NCBI RefSeq assembly: GCF_014946725.1
Contig: NZ_JACFXY010000004.1
Location: forward strand, 305,988-369,987
Reading direction: 5' to 3'
Length of the DNA: 64,000 nt
DNA from: Mixta mediterraneensis
GTDB taxonomy: Bacteria; Pseudomonadota; Gammaproteobacteria; Enterobacterales; Enterobacteriaceae
The position numbers and the translations under genes were made by a program. The notes below the pieces were generated by a model. It was not told the DNA's origin. It ran no database searches and was given only the letters and a program-made list of their open reading frames with translations. Positions 36,759 through 46,545 of the stretch are shown in pieces. Position 1 is the first letter of the stretch, and the number at the start of each line of letters is the position of its first letter.

Positions 36759-36913
36759 TGGTGAACCTGCACTCGATCGAACTGGTGAAAAGCTATTGCA
36801 CCCGCGTAATTGGCATTCAACGCGGCGTAGTGCTGTTTGACGGGCATCCTTCTCAACTGACCGATGGCCTGTTGCACCAGCTGTACGGTGATGAAATTAA
36901 CCAGCTCCACTAA
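36737..36913 (+). pseudogene. phnC: phnC 3' fragment (phosphonate ABC ATPase)
   Basis: In a frame different from phnG, it reads REQGISVMVNLHSIELVKSY, TRVIGIQRGVVLFDG and ends QLYGDEINQLH. The H-loop His of the ATPase is in VNLHSI. The Walker A, signature and Walker B parts are absent. A deletion fused phnG to this tail at about 36737-36750, where a short shared run of bases may have served as the join. Confidence 0.87.
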
Positions 36914-36939
36914 CTCCCACGGCAAGAGAAAAGACACGC

Positions 36940-37464
36940 ATAAAGCTGACTTCATTAGCTTTATTGACGGCCTTTGGCGTTAACGCAGCGGATACACCTA
37001 AACAGCTGAACCTGGGGATTTTGGGTGGACAAAATGCCACTCAGCAGATCGGCGACAATCAGTGTGTCAAAACCTTCTTTGATAAAGAACTGAACGTGGA
37101 CACGCAAATACGTAACTCGTCTGACTATTCCGGTGTGATTCAGGGGCTGCTGGGCGGCAAAATCGATATGGTGCTGAGCATCTCGCCAGCGTCATACGCC
37201 TCCGTTTACCTGCAAGACCCAAAAGCGGTCGATGTGGTAGAGATTGTGGTGGACGACAAAGATCAGCCTAAAGGGTATCACTCCGTGGTGATCGTCAAAG
37301 CCGACAGCCCATACAAAAAACTGGACGATCTAAAAGGCAAATCGTTTGGCATGGCCGCTCCAGACTCCACCTCGGGCTTTCTGATGCCAAATCAGGCCCT
37401 TAAGAAAACGTTTGGTATTACTGGCAAAGCGGTGCCGCTGTGGCAGCCTGCTGCGCGCGATTAA
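36940..37464 (+). pseudogene. phnD: phnD fragment (phosphonate-binding protein), start codon lost and 3' end deleted
   Basis: From 36940 the frame reads a signal peptide (KLTSLALLTAFGVNAAD) and the first half of a phosphonate-binding protein: LNLGILGGQNATQQ, SDYSGVIQGLLGGKIDMVLS, YHSVVIVKADSPYKKLDDLK, DSTSGFLMP. The codon where ATG is expected is ATA (36940-36942). After ITGKA, near 37430, the sequence joins the end of the histidine kinase gene on the other strand, so the C-terminal lobe and phnE are lost. Confidence 0.87.
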
Positions 37465-40012
37465 GCCGCTCGCTGCGTTGCCAGGCACGCTGTAAAGCTT
37501 GTACCAGCTGGGCTTCCTGCCAGGGTTTTGCCAGCCGTTCACACAGCGGTAGCGTGACCGGCTGGTGGCGCAGGTCCTGCCCGCTGATTAGCAGCGTTGC
37601 CAGCTGCGGCCAGTTTTGCTGCACCTGGCGAATCACTTCTGCACCGTTAATGTCGCCCGGCAGCATCAGGTCACTGATCAGCAGATCGATGTCCGGCGTC
37701 TGACGCAGCAGTGCCAGAGCGCTTTTACCATCGCTACACTCCAGCGTGACATACCCCAGATGATGCAAATGTTCACATAGCGTCTGGCGCACCGCGGGTT
37801 CGTCATCAACGACTAAAACCAGCCGGGCGTCTGCTGTATCAGGTTGTGGCGGTGTAACCACGGCGGCCATCGTCGCTGCTTCCGGGGCGCGTGGTAATAA
37901 CAGGCGCACGGTGGTGCCTTGTCCCGGCGCCGTTTCCAGTTCGATTTGCCCGCCCGACTGCCGTACAAAACCGTACACCATCGATAAGCCTAAGCCGCTA
38001 CCGCTGCCGGTTGCTTTGGTGGTAAAGAACGGCTCGAATACCTGCTCCCGCACTTCTGCCGACATGCCGCAACCCTGATCGATCACCTCAATCGTTACCC
38101 GATCGCGCTTCTCTTCCTGTTCCTGACGACGCTGATTCCAGATGCGCAGATGGATCTCACCGCTCTGCTGATCCATGGCATCACGCGCATTGACGACCAG
38201 ATTCATCAGGGCATTTTCCAGCTGACTGGCGTCAATCCACGCCGGCCAGCCGGGGCGTTGCGCATCAATCACCAGTAGCTGACCGGGCCGGAGTGAATGC
38301 TGTAACAGACCCTGCAGGTTGTCCACCAGCGCCACCACCGAAACCGCACAGGGGTGGAGCGCCTGTTTGCGTGAAAAAGCCAGCAAGCGCTGCGTCAGCA
38401 GGGCGGCGCGGTCAGCCGCCTGGCGCGCACGTTCAATACGGCTGGCAAGCGGGCCTGGGGGCAATTGCCCCTGAGTTAATGCCAGACTTCCGATAATCAC
38501 TGCCAGTAAGTTGTTAAAATCGTGGGCGATGCCGCCGGTCAGCTGGCCTACCGCTTTCATTTTCTGGCTATGTACCAGCGCTTCTTCCAGCGCTTTGCGT
38601 GCGCTGCGTTCCAGTACGGTATTCACCATACCGCGTCGTGGCACTGGGCTAAAACGCAGCTCCAGCGTGCGTCCATCGGCGAGGCGCACTTCCTGCGGTT
38701 CACCTAAGCCGTGCAGTTGAATATTGACGCGCTGAAGCAATTGCTGGTAATGCAGCCCGCGATGCAGTTCACGTGGCGCGATGCCCAGCAGTTGTGCATA
38801 TTGCGCATTCCACACCACCAGTTGTCCGCTGTTATCAAACAGGGCAAAGCCGTCGCGCATCGCCAGAAAGGTTGATTCAAGTTGATTACTTTTCTCTCTT
38901 AATAAGCGTGAGGTATAGGCCAGCGAAGCGGTGTTACGCGCAAACACATTAAATGCCCGCGCCAGATCGCCCAGTTCATCGCGCCGCTGTACGCCAGGCA
39001 CGCTAGTGTGTTCGCCCTGGGCAAGTCGCGTCATCGCCCCGGCAATGGCCGTCAGGCTGGAACCTACGTTGCGGTAAATGTAATACCCGGCGTAGCAGGT
39101 GATCGCCAGCGCCAGTAGTACAAACAGCGCAATAAAACCAATGATTGAGTCCAACTCCCGATGTGTTGCCAGGGTGCGCGCTTCACTCTGTTGCGCCACC
39201 TGCTGCACACAGGCGGTAATGTCGTCATTCAGCATCGCCACCAGCGCTTTTACGTGATAGGTAGCATAAGCAATCGCTAAATCACTCTGTTCCAGCGCTG
39301 CCGCTAACGGCACTAATTGCTGCTGCGTTGCGATTAAACGTTGCACTTTATCTGCCAGCACGCCGTGTACTGGCAGGTTGCGCCATTCCATCATTACATC
39401 CTGTAACTGTCCGATAGCGGCGACGGGCGAGGGAGTACGAATGGCGACGGTAATGAGTCGCTCGGTTTGCTGAGGCAGTGCGGCGTTCGGTGTATATGCG
39501 GTATTGCGGATCATCAACTGATCGATATGACTCAGCAGTATCTGTGACTGCCACAAACCGCTGAGCATGATGTTGCGTTGCAGATGGCGCTGGTGTCCGG
39601 TGCGTAGCAGTTGAGTGATGGTTTGTTCCAGCATCAGGCTGCGGGCGCGAATACGCGATACGCGTTCTGGCTGGCGTGCCGCCATGGGTGCGGTTGCCAG
39701 TAAAGTCAGCGAATGTTGCAGCGCCTGCTGATTTTGCTGCAAGCGTAATGATTCGCTTTGATACTCAAGCGCGCCAACCACCTGCGACAATCGCACTGCG
39801 GCGGTGGCGACGTTAGCGGTGTCACGCGCCAGCGCCAGGCTGCCATTCATATCGGCCAGCGTTTGTGCCTGCGCCTGTTCCTGAATAGAACCGGCATGGC
39901 GAAAGCCGAGGATCGCGACCGCGCTTACCATCAGCGTGACGCACACCACCAGCAAGTTAAACAGCAGCAGGCGACCTCGCGCCCCAGCCTGCCACGGATA
40001 ATCGCGCTGCAT
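37418..40012 (-). CDS. Hybrid sensor histidine kinase with HAMP, PAS and receiver domains
   Basis: 864 residues. Helix 14-37 and helix 289-313 enclose a mostly helical periplasmic domain of about 250 residues. HAMP (314-366) and a PAS-like domain (about 370-460, [23 protein letters not shown]) follow. HisKA has phospho-acceptor His497 (GGIAHDFNN), and the ATPase domain has [15 protein letters not shown] and GSGLGLSMV. The receiver domain has DD at 736-737, Asp781 (LISDLMLPG) and Lys829. A GGGAGA site precedes the ATG. There is no HPt domain, so relay to the OmpR-type regulator at 47535 would need a separate HPt or direct transfer. The gene is divergent from the sugar operon it probably controls. 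Its 3' end abuts phnD debris. Confidence 0.88.
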   Translation of the reverse strand: MQRDYPWQAGARGRLLLFNLLVVCVTLMVSAVAILGFRHAGSIQEQAQAQTLADMNGSLALARDTANVATAAVRLSQVVGALEYQSESLRLQQNQQALQHSLTLLATAPMAARQPERVSRIRARSLMLEQTITQLLRTGHQRHLQRNIMLSGLWQSQILLSHIDQLMIRNTAYTPNAALPQQTERLITVAIRTPSPVAAIGQLQDVMMEWRNLPVHGVLADKVQRLIATQQQLVPLAAALEQSDLAIAYATYHVKALVAMLNDDITACVQQVAQQSEARTLATHRELDSIIGFIALFVLLALAITCYAGYYIYRNVGSSLTAIAGAMTRLAQGEHTSVPGVQRRDELGDLARAFNVFARNTASLAYTSRLLREKSNQLESTFLAMRDGFALFDNSGQLVVWNAQYAQLLGIAPRELHRGLHYQQLLQRVNIQLHGLGEPQEVRLADGRTLELRFSPVPRRGMVNTVLERSARKALEEALVHSQKMKAVGQLTGGIAHDFNNLLAVIIGSLALTQGQLPPGPLASRIERARQAADRAALLTQRLLAFSRKQALHPCAVSVVALVDNLQGLLQHSLRPGQLLVIDAQRPGWPAWIDASQLENALMNLVVNARDAMDQQSGEIHLRIWNQRRQEQEEKRDRVTIEVIDQGCGMSAEVREQVFEPFFTTKATGSGSGLGLSMVYGFVRQSGGQIELETAPGQGTTVRLLLPRAPEAATMAAVVTPPQPDTADARLVLVVDDEPAVRQTLCEHLHHLGYVTLECSDGKSALALLRQTPDIDLLISDLMLPGDINGAEVIRQVQQNWPQLATLLISGQDLRHQPVTLPLCERLAKPWQEAQLVQALQRAWQRSERLNRAQQAATAAPLCQ

Positions 40013-40157
40013 ACCCCATTCTCCCTTACCGCGCTATTGGGGCGAGTATAGGAGCGCAACCGCTGGCGTTTATGACAAATATGAATGCGCGCTGACATTT
40101 TCCATTTATCTGGCGTTGATTAACTGCTCGACATTCGCGATCAGCAGGAGCGGGCAG
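40013..40157. promoter_or_regulatory. Divergent promoter region, histidine kinase / sugar operon
   Basis: 145 bases between two divergent starts. AGGAGC precedes the ATPase ATG at 40158. I see no clear regulator repeat. Confidence 0.5.
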
Positions 40158-40351
40158 ATGACAGCCACACCGATACTATCCATGCGTGAGATCACCCGGC
40201 GCTTCGGCAATTTTTATGCGCTGAAGGGTGTCGATCTTACGGTCTATCCCGGCGAGGTTCATGCGCTGATGGGAGAAAACGGTGCCGGAAAAAGCACGTT
40301 AATGAAGATTCTGGCCGGCGCCTATAGCGCCAGCAGCGGAGACATTTTAAT

Positions 40352-41407
40352 GGCTTTGTTGAATAAATCGAACTTTTGCTGAGTTGAAGGATCAGATCAC
40401 GCATCCTCCCGACAACACAGACCGTTCCGTGGCAAAGCAAAAGTTCAAAATCACCAACTGGCCCACCTACAACAAAGCCCTCATCAACCGTGGCTCCCTC
40501 ACTTTCTGGCTGGACGATGAAGCGACTCATGCCTGGTATGAGTCGGCAACGCCTTCATCACGGGGAAGACCTCAGCGCTATTCTGACCTTGCCATCACCA
40601 CCGTCCTGATGATTAAACGCCTGTTCCGGCTGACCCTGCGGGCTGCGCAGGGTTTTATTGATTCCATTTTTGCCCTGATGAACGTTCCGTTGCGCTGCCC
40701 GGATTACAGCAGTGTCAGCAAGCGGGCAAAGTCGGTTAATGTCTGTTTCAAAACACCCACCCGGGGTGAAATCGCACACCTGGTGATTGATTCCACCGGG
40801 CTGAAGGTTTTTGGTGAAGGCGAATGGAAAGTCAAAAATCACGGCAAAGAGCGCCGTCGTACCTGGCGGAAGCTGCATCTGGCCGTTGACAGCAGAACAC
40901 ATGAAGTCATCTGCGCGGACCTGTCTCTGAACAACGTCACGGACTCAGAAGCTTTCCCGGGTCTTATCCGGCAGACACACAGAAAAATCAGGGCAGCCGC
41001 AGCAGACGGCGCTTACGACACCCGACTCTGTCACGATGAACTGCGGCGCAAGAAAATCAGTGCCCTCATCCCGCCCCGAAAAGGAGCGGGTTACTGGCCC
41101 GTAGAGTACGCAGACCGTAACCGTGCAGTAGCGAATCAGCGGCTGACCGGGAGTAATGCCCGGTGGAAATGGACAACAGATTACAACCGTCGCTCGATAG
41201 CGGAGACGGCCATGTACAGGGTAAAGCAACTGTTCGGAGGTTCACTGACGCTGCGTGATTACGATGGTCAGGTAGCAGAGGCTTTGGGCATGGTGCGTGC
41301 GCTGAATAAAATAACGAAGGCTGGTATGCCAGAAAGCGTGCGTATTGCCTGAAAACCCGGTCAGCTACAGAGTCACTCGTCCTGAAGCTGATTTATTCAA
41401 CAAAGCC
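40352..41407 (+). mobile_element. IS903-like element (IS5 family), with 9-bp target duplication
   Basis: 1056 bp, beginning GGCTTTGTTGAATAAATC and ending with its 18-bp inverted repeat. The target duplication CATTTTAAT is at 40343-40351 and 41408-41416. An intact perfect duplication indicates a fairly recent insertion. Confidence 0.97.
40429..41352 (+). CDS. IS903-type transposase (DDE, IS5 family)
   Basis: 307 residues from a GTG at 40429 (an ATG at 40384 would add 15). [54 protein letters not shown] (first Asp), [14 protein letters not shown] (second Asp) and [19 protein letters not shown] (Glu) match IS903 transposase almost throughout. All three catalytic residues are present, so it is probably active. 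Confidence 0.95.
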   Translation: MAKQKFKITNWPTYNKALINRGSLTFWLDDEATHAWYESATPSSRGRPQRYSDLAITTVLMIKRLFRLTLRAAQGFIDSIFALMNVPLRCPDYSSVSKRAKSVNVCFKTPTRGEIAHLVIDSTGLKVFGEGEWKVKNHGKERRRTWRKLHLAVDSRTHEVICADLSLNNVTDSEAFPGLIRQTHRKIRAAAADGAYDTRLCHDELRRKKISALIPPRKGAGYWPVEYADRNRAVANQRLTGSNARWKWTTDYNRRSIAETAMYRVKQLFGGSLTLRDYDGQVAEALGMVRALNKITKAGMPESVRIA

Positions 41408-42744
41408 CATTTTAATTGATGGCAAAGTCTATGCGATTAAGGGACCCAAAGAGGCGCTGGCGGCAGGGATTACCCTGATTTATCAGGAAATTAATCTGGC
41501 ACCTAATCTTACAGTGGCAGAAAATATTTTCCTTGGCAGTGAAATCTCTCAGGGCGGTATGGTGAAGCGGCGTCAAATGGCGGACGAGGCGCAGCAGGTA
41601 ATTAACCGTCTTGGCGCGCAGTTCAGCGCTAACGATCGGGTGAGCCGATTAAGTATTGCTGAGCAGCAGGTAGAAATTGCCCGCGCATTGCATCGTAACA
41701 GCCGCATCCTGGTCATGGATGAGCCTACCGCCGCGCTGTCCAATCGTGAAACTGAACAGCTGTTTGCCTTAATCAAACGCCTGCGTAGCGAGGGCATGGC
41801 GATCATTTATATCAGTCATCGTATGGCGGAAGTGTATGAGCTGTCGGATCGCGTCAGCGTGCTGCGCGACGGACAGTATGTCGGCAGTCTGACGCGTGAC
41901 CAGCTTAACGCCAGCGAGCTGGTGCGCATGATGGTGGGTAGACCCCTCAGCGACCTGTTCAATAAAGATCGCACTATTCCTTTCGGCGACATCCGCCTGG
42001 CAGTGAATCACCTCAGCGACGGCGGCAAAGTGCGTCCTGGCAGCCTGGCCGTGCGCGCCGGTGAAATTGTTGGTCTGGCAGGCTTAGTCGGCGCCGGACG
42101 CAGTGAACTGGCACAGCTGATTTTTGGTGTGCATCCGCCGAAAGAGGGCGAAATCTGGGTGGATGGTGAAAAGGTCAGCGTGCACTCACCACGCGATGCG
42201 ATTGCCCGCGGTATTGGTTTCCTGACCGAAAACCGTAAAGAGCAGGGGCTGTTTCTGGAGATGGCGGCGCAGGAAAATATTGTGATGGCGACGCTGGAGC
42301 GTGACGCCAGCTACGGCCTGCTTAATCGTCGAAAAGGGCAGCAAATTGCCAGCAATGACATCGAAAATCTCAATATTCGCGTACCGAATGCACAGGTAAG
42401 AGCGGGCGGCTTATCGGGCGGCAATCAGCAAAAGCTATTGATTTCGCGTTGGGTCGCTATTGGGCCACGCATTTTGATCCTGGATGAACCCACGCGCGGC
42501 GTTGACGTGGGTGCCAAAAGTGAAATCTACCGCATGATGCAGCAAATGGCGCGTCAGGGTGTGGCGATTTTGATGATCTCCAGTGAACTACCGGAAGTGG
42601 TTGGCATGAGCGATCGTGTCTATGTGATGCGCGAAGGCGCCATCGCGGGTGAGCTGGAAGGCGAAGAGATTAGTCAGGAAAACATTATGACACTGGCAAC
42701 CGGTGCGCACAGCGCATCCCCGCTTGAAGTGTAAGGAGAGCACC

Positions 42745-43728
42745 ATGACAACATCTGGCACCCGCGCGAATACGCCGACAATGAAACGCGCTCTGATGAG
42801 CGATCTGCTGCAAACCGTCGGCATCTTACCGATTCTGATCCTGATCGTCGCGGTATTTGGTTTTGTTGCGCCGAACTTTTTTACCGAAGCTAACCTGCTA
42901 AATATTACCCGGCAGGCTTCGATCAATATTGTGCTGGCGGCGGGTATGACGTTTGTGATCCTGACCGGCGGCATTGACTTGTCGGTGGGATCCATGCTCG
43001 GCACGACCGCTGTAGTGGCGTTGGTGACATCGCTGGACCCCACGTTTGCTTCCATGACGATCCCGGTAGCGCTTGCCGCCGGGTTGGTGATGGGGCTATT
43101 TAATGGCGCTTTGGTGGCATGGGCTGGATTACCGCCGTTTATTGTCACGCTAGGCACCTACACCGCGCTGCGCGGCGCAGCTTATCTGCTGGCAAATGGC
43201 ACCACGGTAATCAATTCGGATATTAATTTTGAATGGATAGGGAATGGCTACCTTGGCCCGGTGCCGTGGCTGATTGTCATTGCCTTTGCGGTGATTGCGC
43301 TGTGCTGGTTTATCCTGCGCCGCACCACGCTGGGTGTACACATTTATGCGGTAGGCGGCAATGTGCAGGCGGCGCGTCTGACCGGGATCAAAGTGGGCGC
43401 AGTGCTGTTGTTTGTTTATGGCATGAGCGGCTTGCTGTCGGGATTGGGCGGACTGATGAGCGCCTCACGCCTTTATAGCGCTAACGGTAATTTAGGTGTC
43501 GGTTATGAGCTGGATGCGATTGCGGCGGTGATTTTGGGCGGCACAAGTTTTGTGGGCGGTATTGGCACAATTACCGGCACGCTGATTGGTGCGCTGATTA
43601 TCGCGACGCTGAATAACGGAATGACGCTGATGGGAGTGTCCTATTTCTGGCAACTGGTGATTAAGGGCGCGGTGATAATTATCGCGGTGCTTATCGATAA
43701 ATACCGTACCAGGCACCATGTGAGCTGA
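42745..43728 (+). CDS. Sugar ABC transporter permease (RbsC type)
   Basis: 327 residues and about 9-10 membrane segments. VILTGGIDLSVGSMLGTTAV, WAGLPPFIVTLGTYTALRGA and the coupling loop ELDAIAAVILGGTSFVGGIG are the conserved CUT2 permease features. Start at the ATG 42745 behind AAGGAGAG, 10 bases after the ATPase stop. It belongs with the interrupted ATPase and the binding protein downstream. Confidence 0.91.
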   Translation: MTTSGTRANTPTMKRALMSDLLQTVGILPILILIVAVFGFVAPNFFTEANLLNITRQASINIVLAAGMTFVILTGGIDLSVGSMLGTTAVVALVTSLDPTFASMTIPVALAAGLVMGLFNGALVAWAGLPPFIVTLGTYTALRGAAYLLANGTTVINSDINFEWIGNGYLGPVPWLIVIAFAVIALCWFILRRTTLGVHIYAVGGNVQAARLTGIKVGAVLLFVYGMSGLLSGLGGLMSASRLYSANGNLGVGYELDAIAAVILGGTSFVGGIGTITGTLIGALIIATLNNGMTLMGVSYFWQLVIKGAVIIIAVLIDKYRTRHHVS

Positions 43729-44004
43729 ACGCGCAGGGTTACTGATCGGACTGTTTATGTCGTTGTGTTCACGCCAATGGCTGACCGTCTGTCGGCTAAC
43801 GGGCAACAGCAATAATGCCCTGGTATGAGCAAATAATTACCCTACGCCATTCAGCGGTTGGCGATCATAAATACCCAACATATTCCTGATGCAGAAAGGC
43901 GGCAAACGCATAAATCCCGGCGCTGAATGCTAAGTGAACCGGATGAATGGGAAGCCAGTGTCTCTGCACTGAAGTATGACGGGGGTAACAGCAGGAGAAG
44001 ATCT
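43729..44004 (+). other. Non-coding gap between permease and binding-protein genes
   Basis: 276 bases without a credible ORF or clear hairpin. It is long enough to hold a secondary promoter for the binding-protein gene, which could matter because the IS lies upstream. AGCAGGAGAAG is the ribosome site for 44005. Confidence 0.4.
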
Positions 44005-44943
44005 ATGCGTTTTAATCCGATTGTAACCGGGCTGCTGGCGGCGTCGCTGTTCAGCGCCAGCGTGGCTCAGGCGAAAGAGCTGAAATCTATCGGCGTGACG
44101 GTGGGCGATCTCGCTAATCCGTTCTTCGTGCAAATTACCAAAGGTGCGGAGATGAAGGCGCGCGAACTGGCGGGCGATAAAGTGAACGTTACGCTGGTCT
44201 CCAGTGGCTACGATCTCGGTCAGCAGGTTGGACAGATTGATAACTTTATCGCGGCAAAAGTCGATATGATTATCCTCAACGCCGCCGACTCCAAAGGCAT
44301 TGCGCCTGCGGTAAAACGTGCGCGTGACGCCGGAATTGTTGTTGTTGCAGTCGATGTCGCCGCCGAGGGGGCTAACGCCACCATTACTTCGGATAACACA
44401 CAAGCCGGGGAAATGGCCTGTAAATACATCTCCGATCGCCTGAAAGAAAAAGGCAGCGTCGTTATTATTAATGGTCCTCCGGTTTCGGCGGTGCAAAACC
44501 GCGTGGAAGGTTGTATGACTGAGTTCAAACGCCACCCCAATATTAAACTGCTCTCCTACAACCAGAACGCCAAAGGCAGCCGCGAAGGCGGACTGGAAGT
44601 GATGACCGGTTTGCTGTCGGCTAATCCGAAGATCGATGCGGTATTTGCTATCAATGATCCCACTGCGATTGGTGCCGATCTTGCAGCGAAACAGGCGCAG
44701 CGTAACGAATTCTTTATTGTCGGCGTGGATGGATCGCCCGACGGTGAAGAAGCGCTGAAACGTAAAAATTCGCTGTTTGTCGGGACGCCAGCGCAAGATC
44801 CGCAGGTGATGGCGGCGAAAGCGGTAGAAATTGGTTACGACATTCTGCAAGGCAAACCGGCGCCTGATAAACCAGTGCTGATTCCGGTCAGCATGATTGA
44901 TCGCAATAACATCGGCAGCTACCGGGGCTGGACGGTGAAATAA
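44005..44943 (+). CDS. Sugar ABC transporter periplasmic binding protein
   Basis: 312 residues. Signal peptide about residues 1-23 (NPIVTGLLAASLFSASVAQA). The mature Peripla_BP_4 fold shows IGVTVGDLANPFFVQITKGA, MIILNAADSKGIAPAV, VAVDVAAEGANATITSDN (ribose/xylose-type VD pocket), VFAINDPTAIGADLA and FIVGVDGSPDGEEAL. The NPFF and D-R/ND pattern resembles ribose/allose/lyxose-binding proteins. Start at 44005, not the upstream 43927. It is followed 46 bases later by the D-lyxose isomerase gene, which gives the best hint to its ligand. Confidence 0.9.
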   Translation: MRFNPIVTGLLAASLFSASVAQAKELKSIGVTVGDLANPFFVQITKGAEMKARELAGDKVNVTLVSSGYDLGQQVGQIDNFIAAKVDMIILNAADSKGIAPAVKRARDAGIVVVAVDVAAEGANATITSDNTQAGEMACKYISDRLKEKGSVVIINGPPVSAVQNRVEGCMTEFKRHPNIKLLSYNQNAKGSREGGLEVMTGLLSANPKIDAVFAINDPTAIGADLAAKQAQRNEFFIVGVDGSPDGEEALKRKNSLFVGTPAQDPQVMAAKAVEIGYDILQGKPAPDKPVLIPVSMIDRNNIGSYRGWTVK

Positions 44944-44989
44944 CCCGCATGCGGCATCTTACGGTGCCGCACTTTTCGGAGGTTCGACT

Positions 44990-45673
44990 ATGCAACGTTC
45001 CGAAGTCAACGCCATTTTGCAACGGACGCGTGAGTTTTTCATGCGGCAGGATGTCCATTTGCCGCCCTGGGCGGATTATGGTCTTCATCAATGGCGCGAA
45101 GTTAATCGGGAAGCCGCTGAAGAATTACTGACGCTGCATCTGGGTTGGGATGTCACCAGTTTTGGCGAGGACGATTTCCGGCAAACCGGCCTGACGCTGT
45201 TTACCCTGCGCAATGGCTCGCCGGGTGGCAAGCCCTGGCACAAACCTTACGCCGAAAAGATCATGCACGTGCGCGAAGGGCAGGTAACGCCGATGCATTA
45301 TCATCCGCAAAAAATGGAGGACATTATCAATCGTGGCGGCGGTAATGTGATCGTCACGCTGTATAACCGGGCTGGCGCGGGTCTGGCTGACACGCCGGTC
45401 AGCGTCACGCTGGATGGCATCAGCCAAACGCACGCTGCCGGAACCCAGCTGCGTTTATCGCCGGGCGAAAGCGTCACGCTGGAGCCGGGCATCTGGCATA
45501 GCTTTTGGGGCGAAGACGGTTTTGGTGATGTGCTGGTGGGTGAAGTTTCTATGCCCAATGACGACGAAAATGACAATGTATTTCTCACATCGCTGCCACG
45601 CTTCAATCCGGTTGATGAGGATGAAGAACCGCGCTGGTTGCTGTGCAATGAATACCGTCGCTGGCTGGCCTGA
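44990..45673 (+). CDS. D-lyxose ketol-isomerase (cupin family)
   Basis: 227 residues. The cupin metal site is visible as TPMHYHPQKMEDIINRGGG (two His and Glu) and, later, His in EPGIWHSFWGE. Flanking AEKIMHVREGQ and GEVSMPNDDENDN are conserved in D-lyxose isomerases of the YdaE/Z5688 type. These Mn-dependent enzymes convert D-lyxose to D-xylulose and D-mannose to D-fructose. In E. coli O157:H7 the homologue is also encoded with an ABC transporter, aldolase and kinase. Start follows GGAGG. This gene defines the operon as an aldose-to-ketose route. Confidence 0.9.
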   Translation: MQRSEVNAILQRTREFFMRQDVHLPPWADYGLHQWREVNREAAEELLTLHLGWDVTSFGEDDFRQTGLTLFTLRNGSPGGKPWHKPYAEKIMHVREGQVTPMHYHPQKMEDIINRGGGNVIVTLYNRAGAGLADTPVSVTLDGISQTHAAGTQLRLSPGESVTLEPGIWHSFWGEDGFGDVLVGEVSMPNDDENDNVFLTSLPRFNPVDEDEEPRWLLCNEYRRWLA

Positions 45674-45683
45674 AGGAGTAAAC

Positions 45684-46544
45684 ATGGCATTGATATCTTT
45701 AGCGCAGGGCCTTGCTCATGCGCAACAATTCGGTTACGCGCTGGGTGCATTTAACGTTATCGATACTCACTTTCTGCGTGCGCTGTTCACCGCTGCCAGA
45801 AAACAGCGTTCGCCGTTTATCATCAATATTGCTGAAGTGCATTTTAAGTACATCACCCTCGATCACCTGGTCGAGGCGGTGCGCTTTGAAGCGGCAAAAC
45901 ATGCGATTCCTGTGGTACTGAACCTCGATCATGGGCTGCATTTTGACGCGGTGATGCAGGCGATTCGTCTCGGCTTTACCTCAGTAATGTTCGATGGTTC
46001 AACGCTGAGCTATGAAGAAAACCTGCGTCAGACGCGTGAAGTGGTGAAAATTGCCCATGCGGTAGGCGTGTCGGTAGAAGCAGAGCTTGGCGCGGTCGGC
46101 GGCGATGAAGGCGGCGCGCTGTTTGGTGAAGCCGACAGCGCAAAATTTACCGATCCGCAACTCGCCGCGGAGTTTGTGCGGGAAACGGGCATTGACACCT
46201 TAGCGGTGGCGATTGGCAACGCCCATGGCAAATACAAAGGCGAGCCGAAGCTTGATTTTGAGCGACTGGCGACCATACGTCAGCAAACGGGCGTACCGCT
46301 GGTGCTGCACGGCGGTTCAGGCATTAGCGACGACGATTTCCGCCGCGCTATTGAACTGGGCATTCATAAAATTAACTTTTACACCGGCATGTCACAGGCG
46401 GCGCTGGGGGCCATTGATCACTGCATGGCTTTGCGTCATTCCCGCTACGACGAATTTGCCGAAATGATGATGGCGGTAGAAAGCGCTATTAGCGACGTTG
46501 TGATGCAGCAAATGCAAATTTTTGGTAGCAGCGGGAGAGCCTGA
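45684..46544 (+). CDS. Class II ketose-bisphosphate aldolase (Fba/GatY-like)
   Basis: 286 residues. YALGAFNVIDTHFLRALF, LNLDHGLHFDAVMQAIRLGF (zinc His and catalytic Asp), VEAELGAVGG, IGNAHGKYKGEPKLDF (zinc His), VLHGGSGISDDDFRRAIELG and HKINFYTGM are the class II aldolase signature in order. It cleaves a ketose 1-phosphate or 1,6-bisphosphate to DHAP plus an aldehyde. With a D-lyxose isomerase upstream and a PfkB kinase immediately downstream, cleavage of a phosphorylated xylulose or fructose is the likely step. Start ATG 45684 behind AAGGAG, 10 bases after the isomerase gene. Confidence 0.9.
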   Translation: MALISLAQGLAHAQQFGYALGAFNVIDTHFLRALFTAARKQRSPFIINIAEVHFKYITLDHLVEAVRFEAAKHAIPVVLNLDHGLHFDAVMQAIRLGFTSVMFDGSTLSYEENLRQTREVVKIAHAVGVSVEAELGAVGGDEGGALFGEADSAKFTDPQLAAEFVRETGIDTLAVAIGNAHGKYKGEPKLDFERLATIRQQTGVPLVLHGGSGISDDDFRRAIELGIHKINFYTGMSQAALGAIDHCMALRHSRYDEFAEMMMAVESAISDVVMQQMQIFGSSGRA

Positions 46545-46545
46545 G

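Larger units (their letters stand above)
40158..42734 (+). pseudogene. Sugar ABC transporter ATPase (RbsA type) split by an IS903-like insertion
   Basis: The 5' part (40158-40351) carries [20 protein letters not shown] and Walker [10 protein letters not shown], ending in SGDIL. Removing the IS and one copy of its 9-bp duplication restores an uninterrupted frame: GDIL joins [20 protein letters not shown] and continues to 42734. The restored gene codes for about 506 residues with [26 protein letters not shown], second P-loop GLVGAGRSE and LSGGNQQKL. The insertion is precise and no other lesion is seen, so excision would restore function. The downstream genes may now be expressed only from a promoter in or near the IS. 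As it stands this transporter cannot work. Confidence 0.93.
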
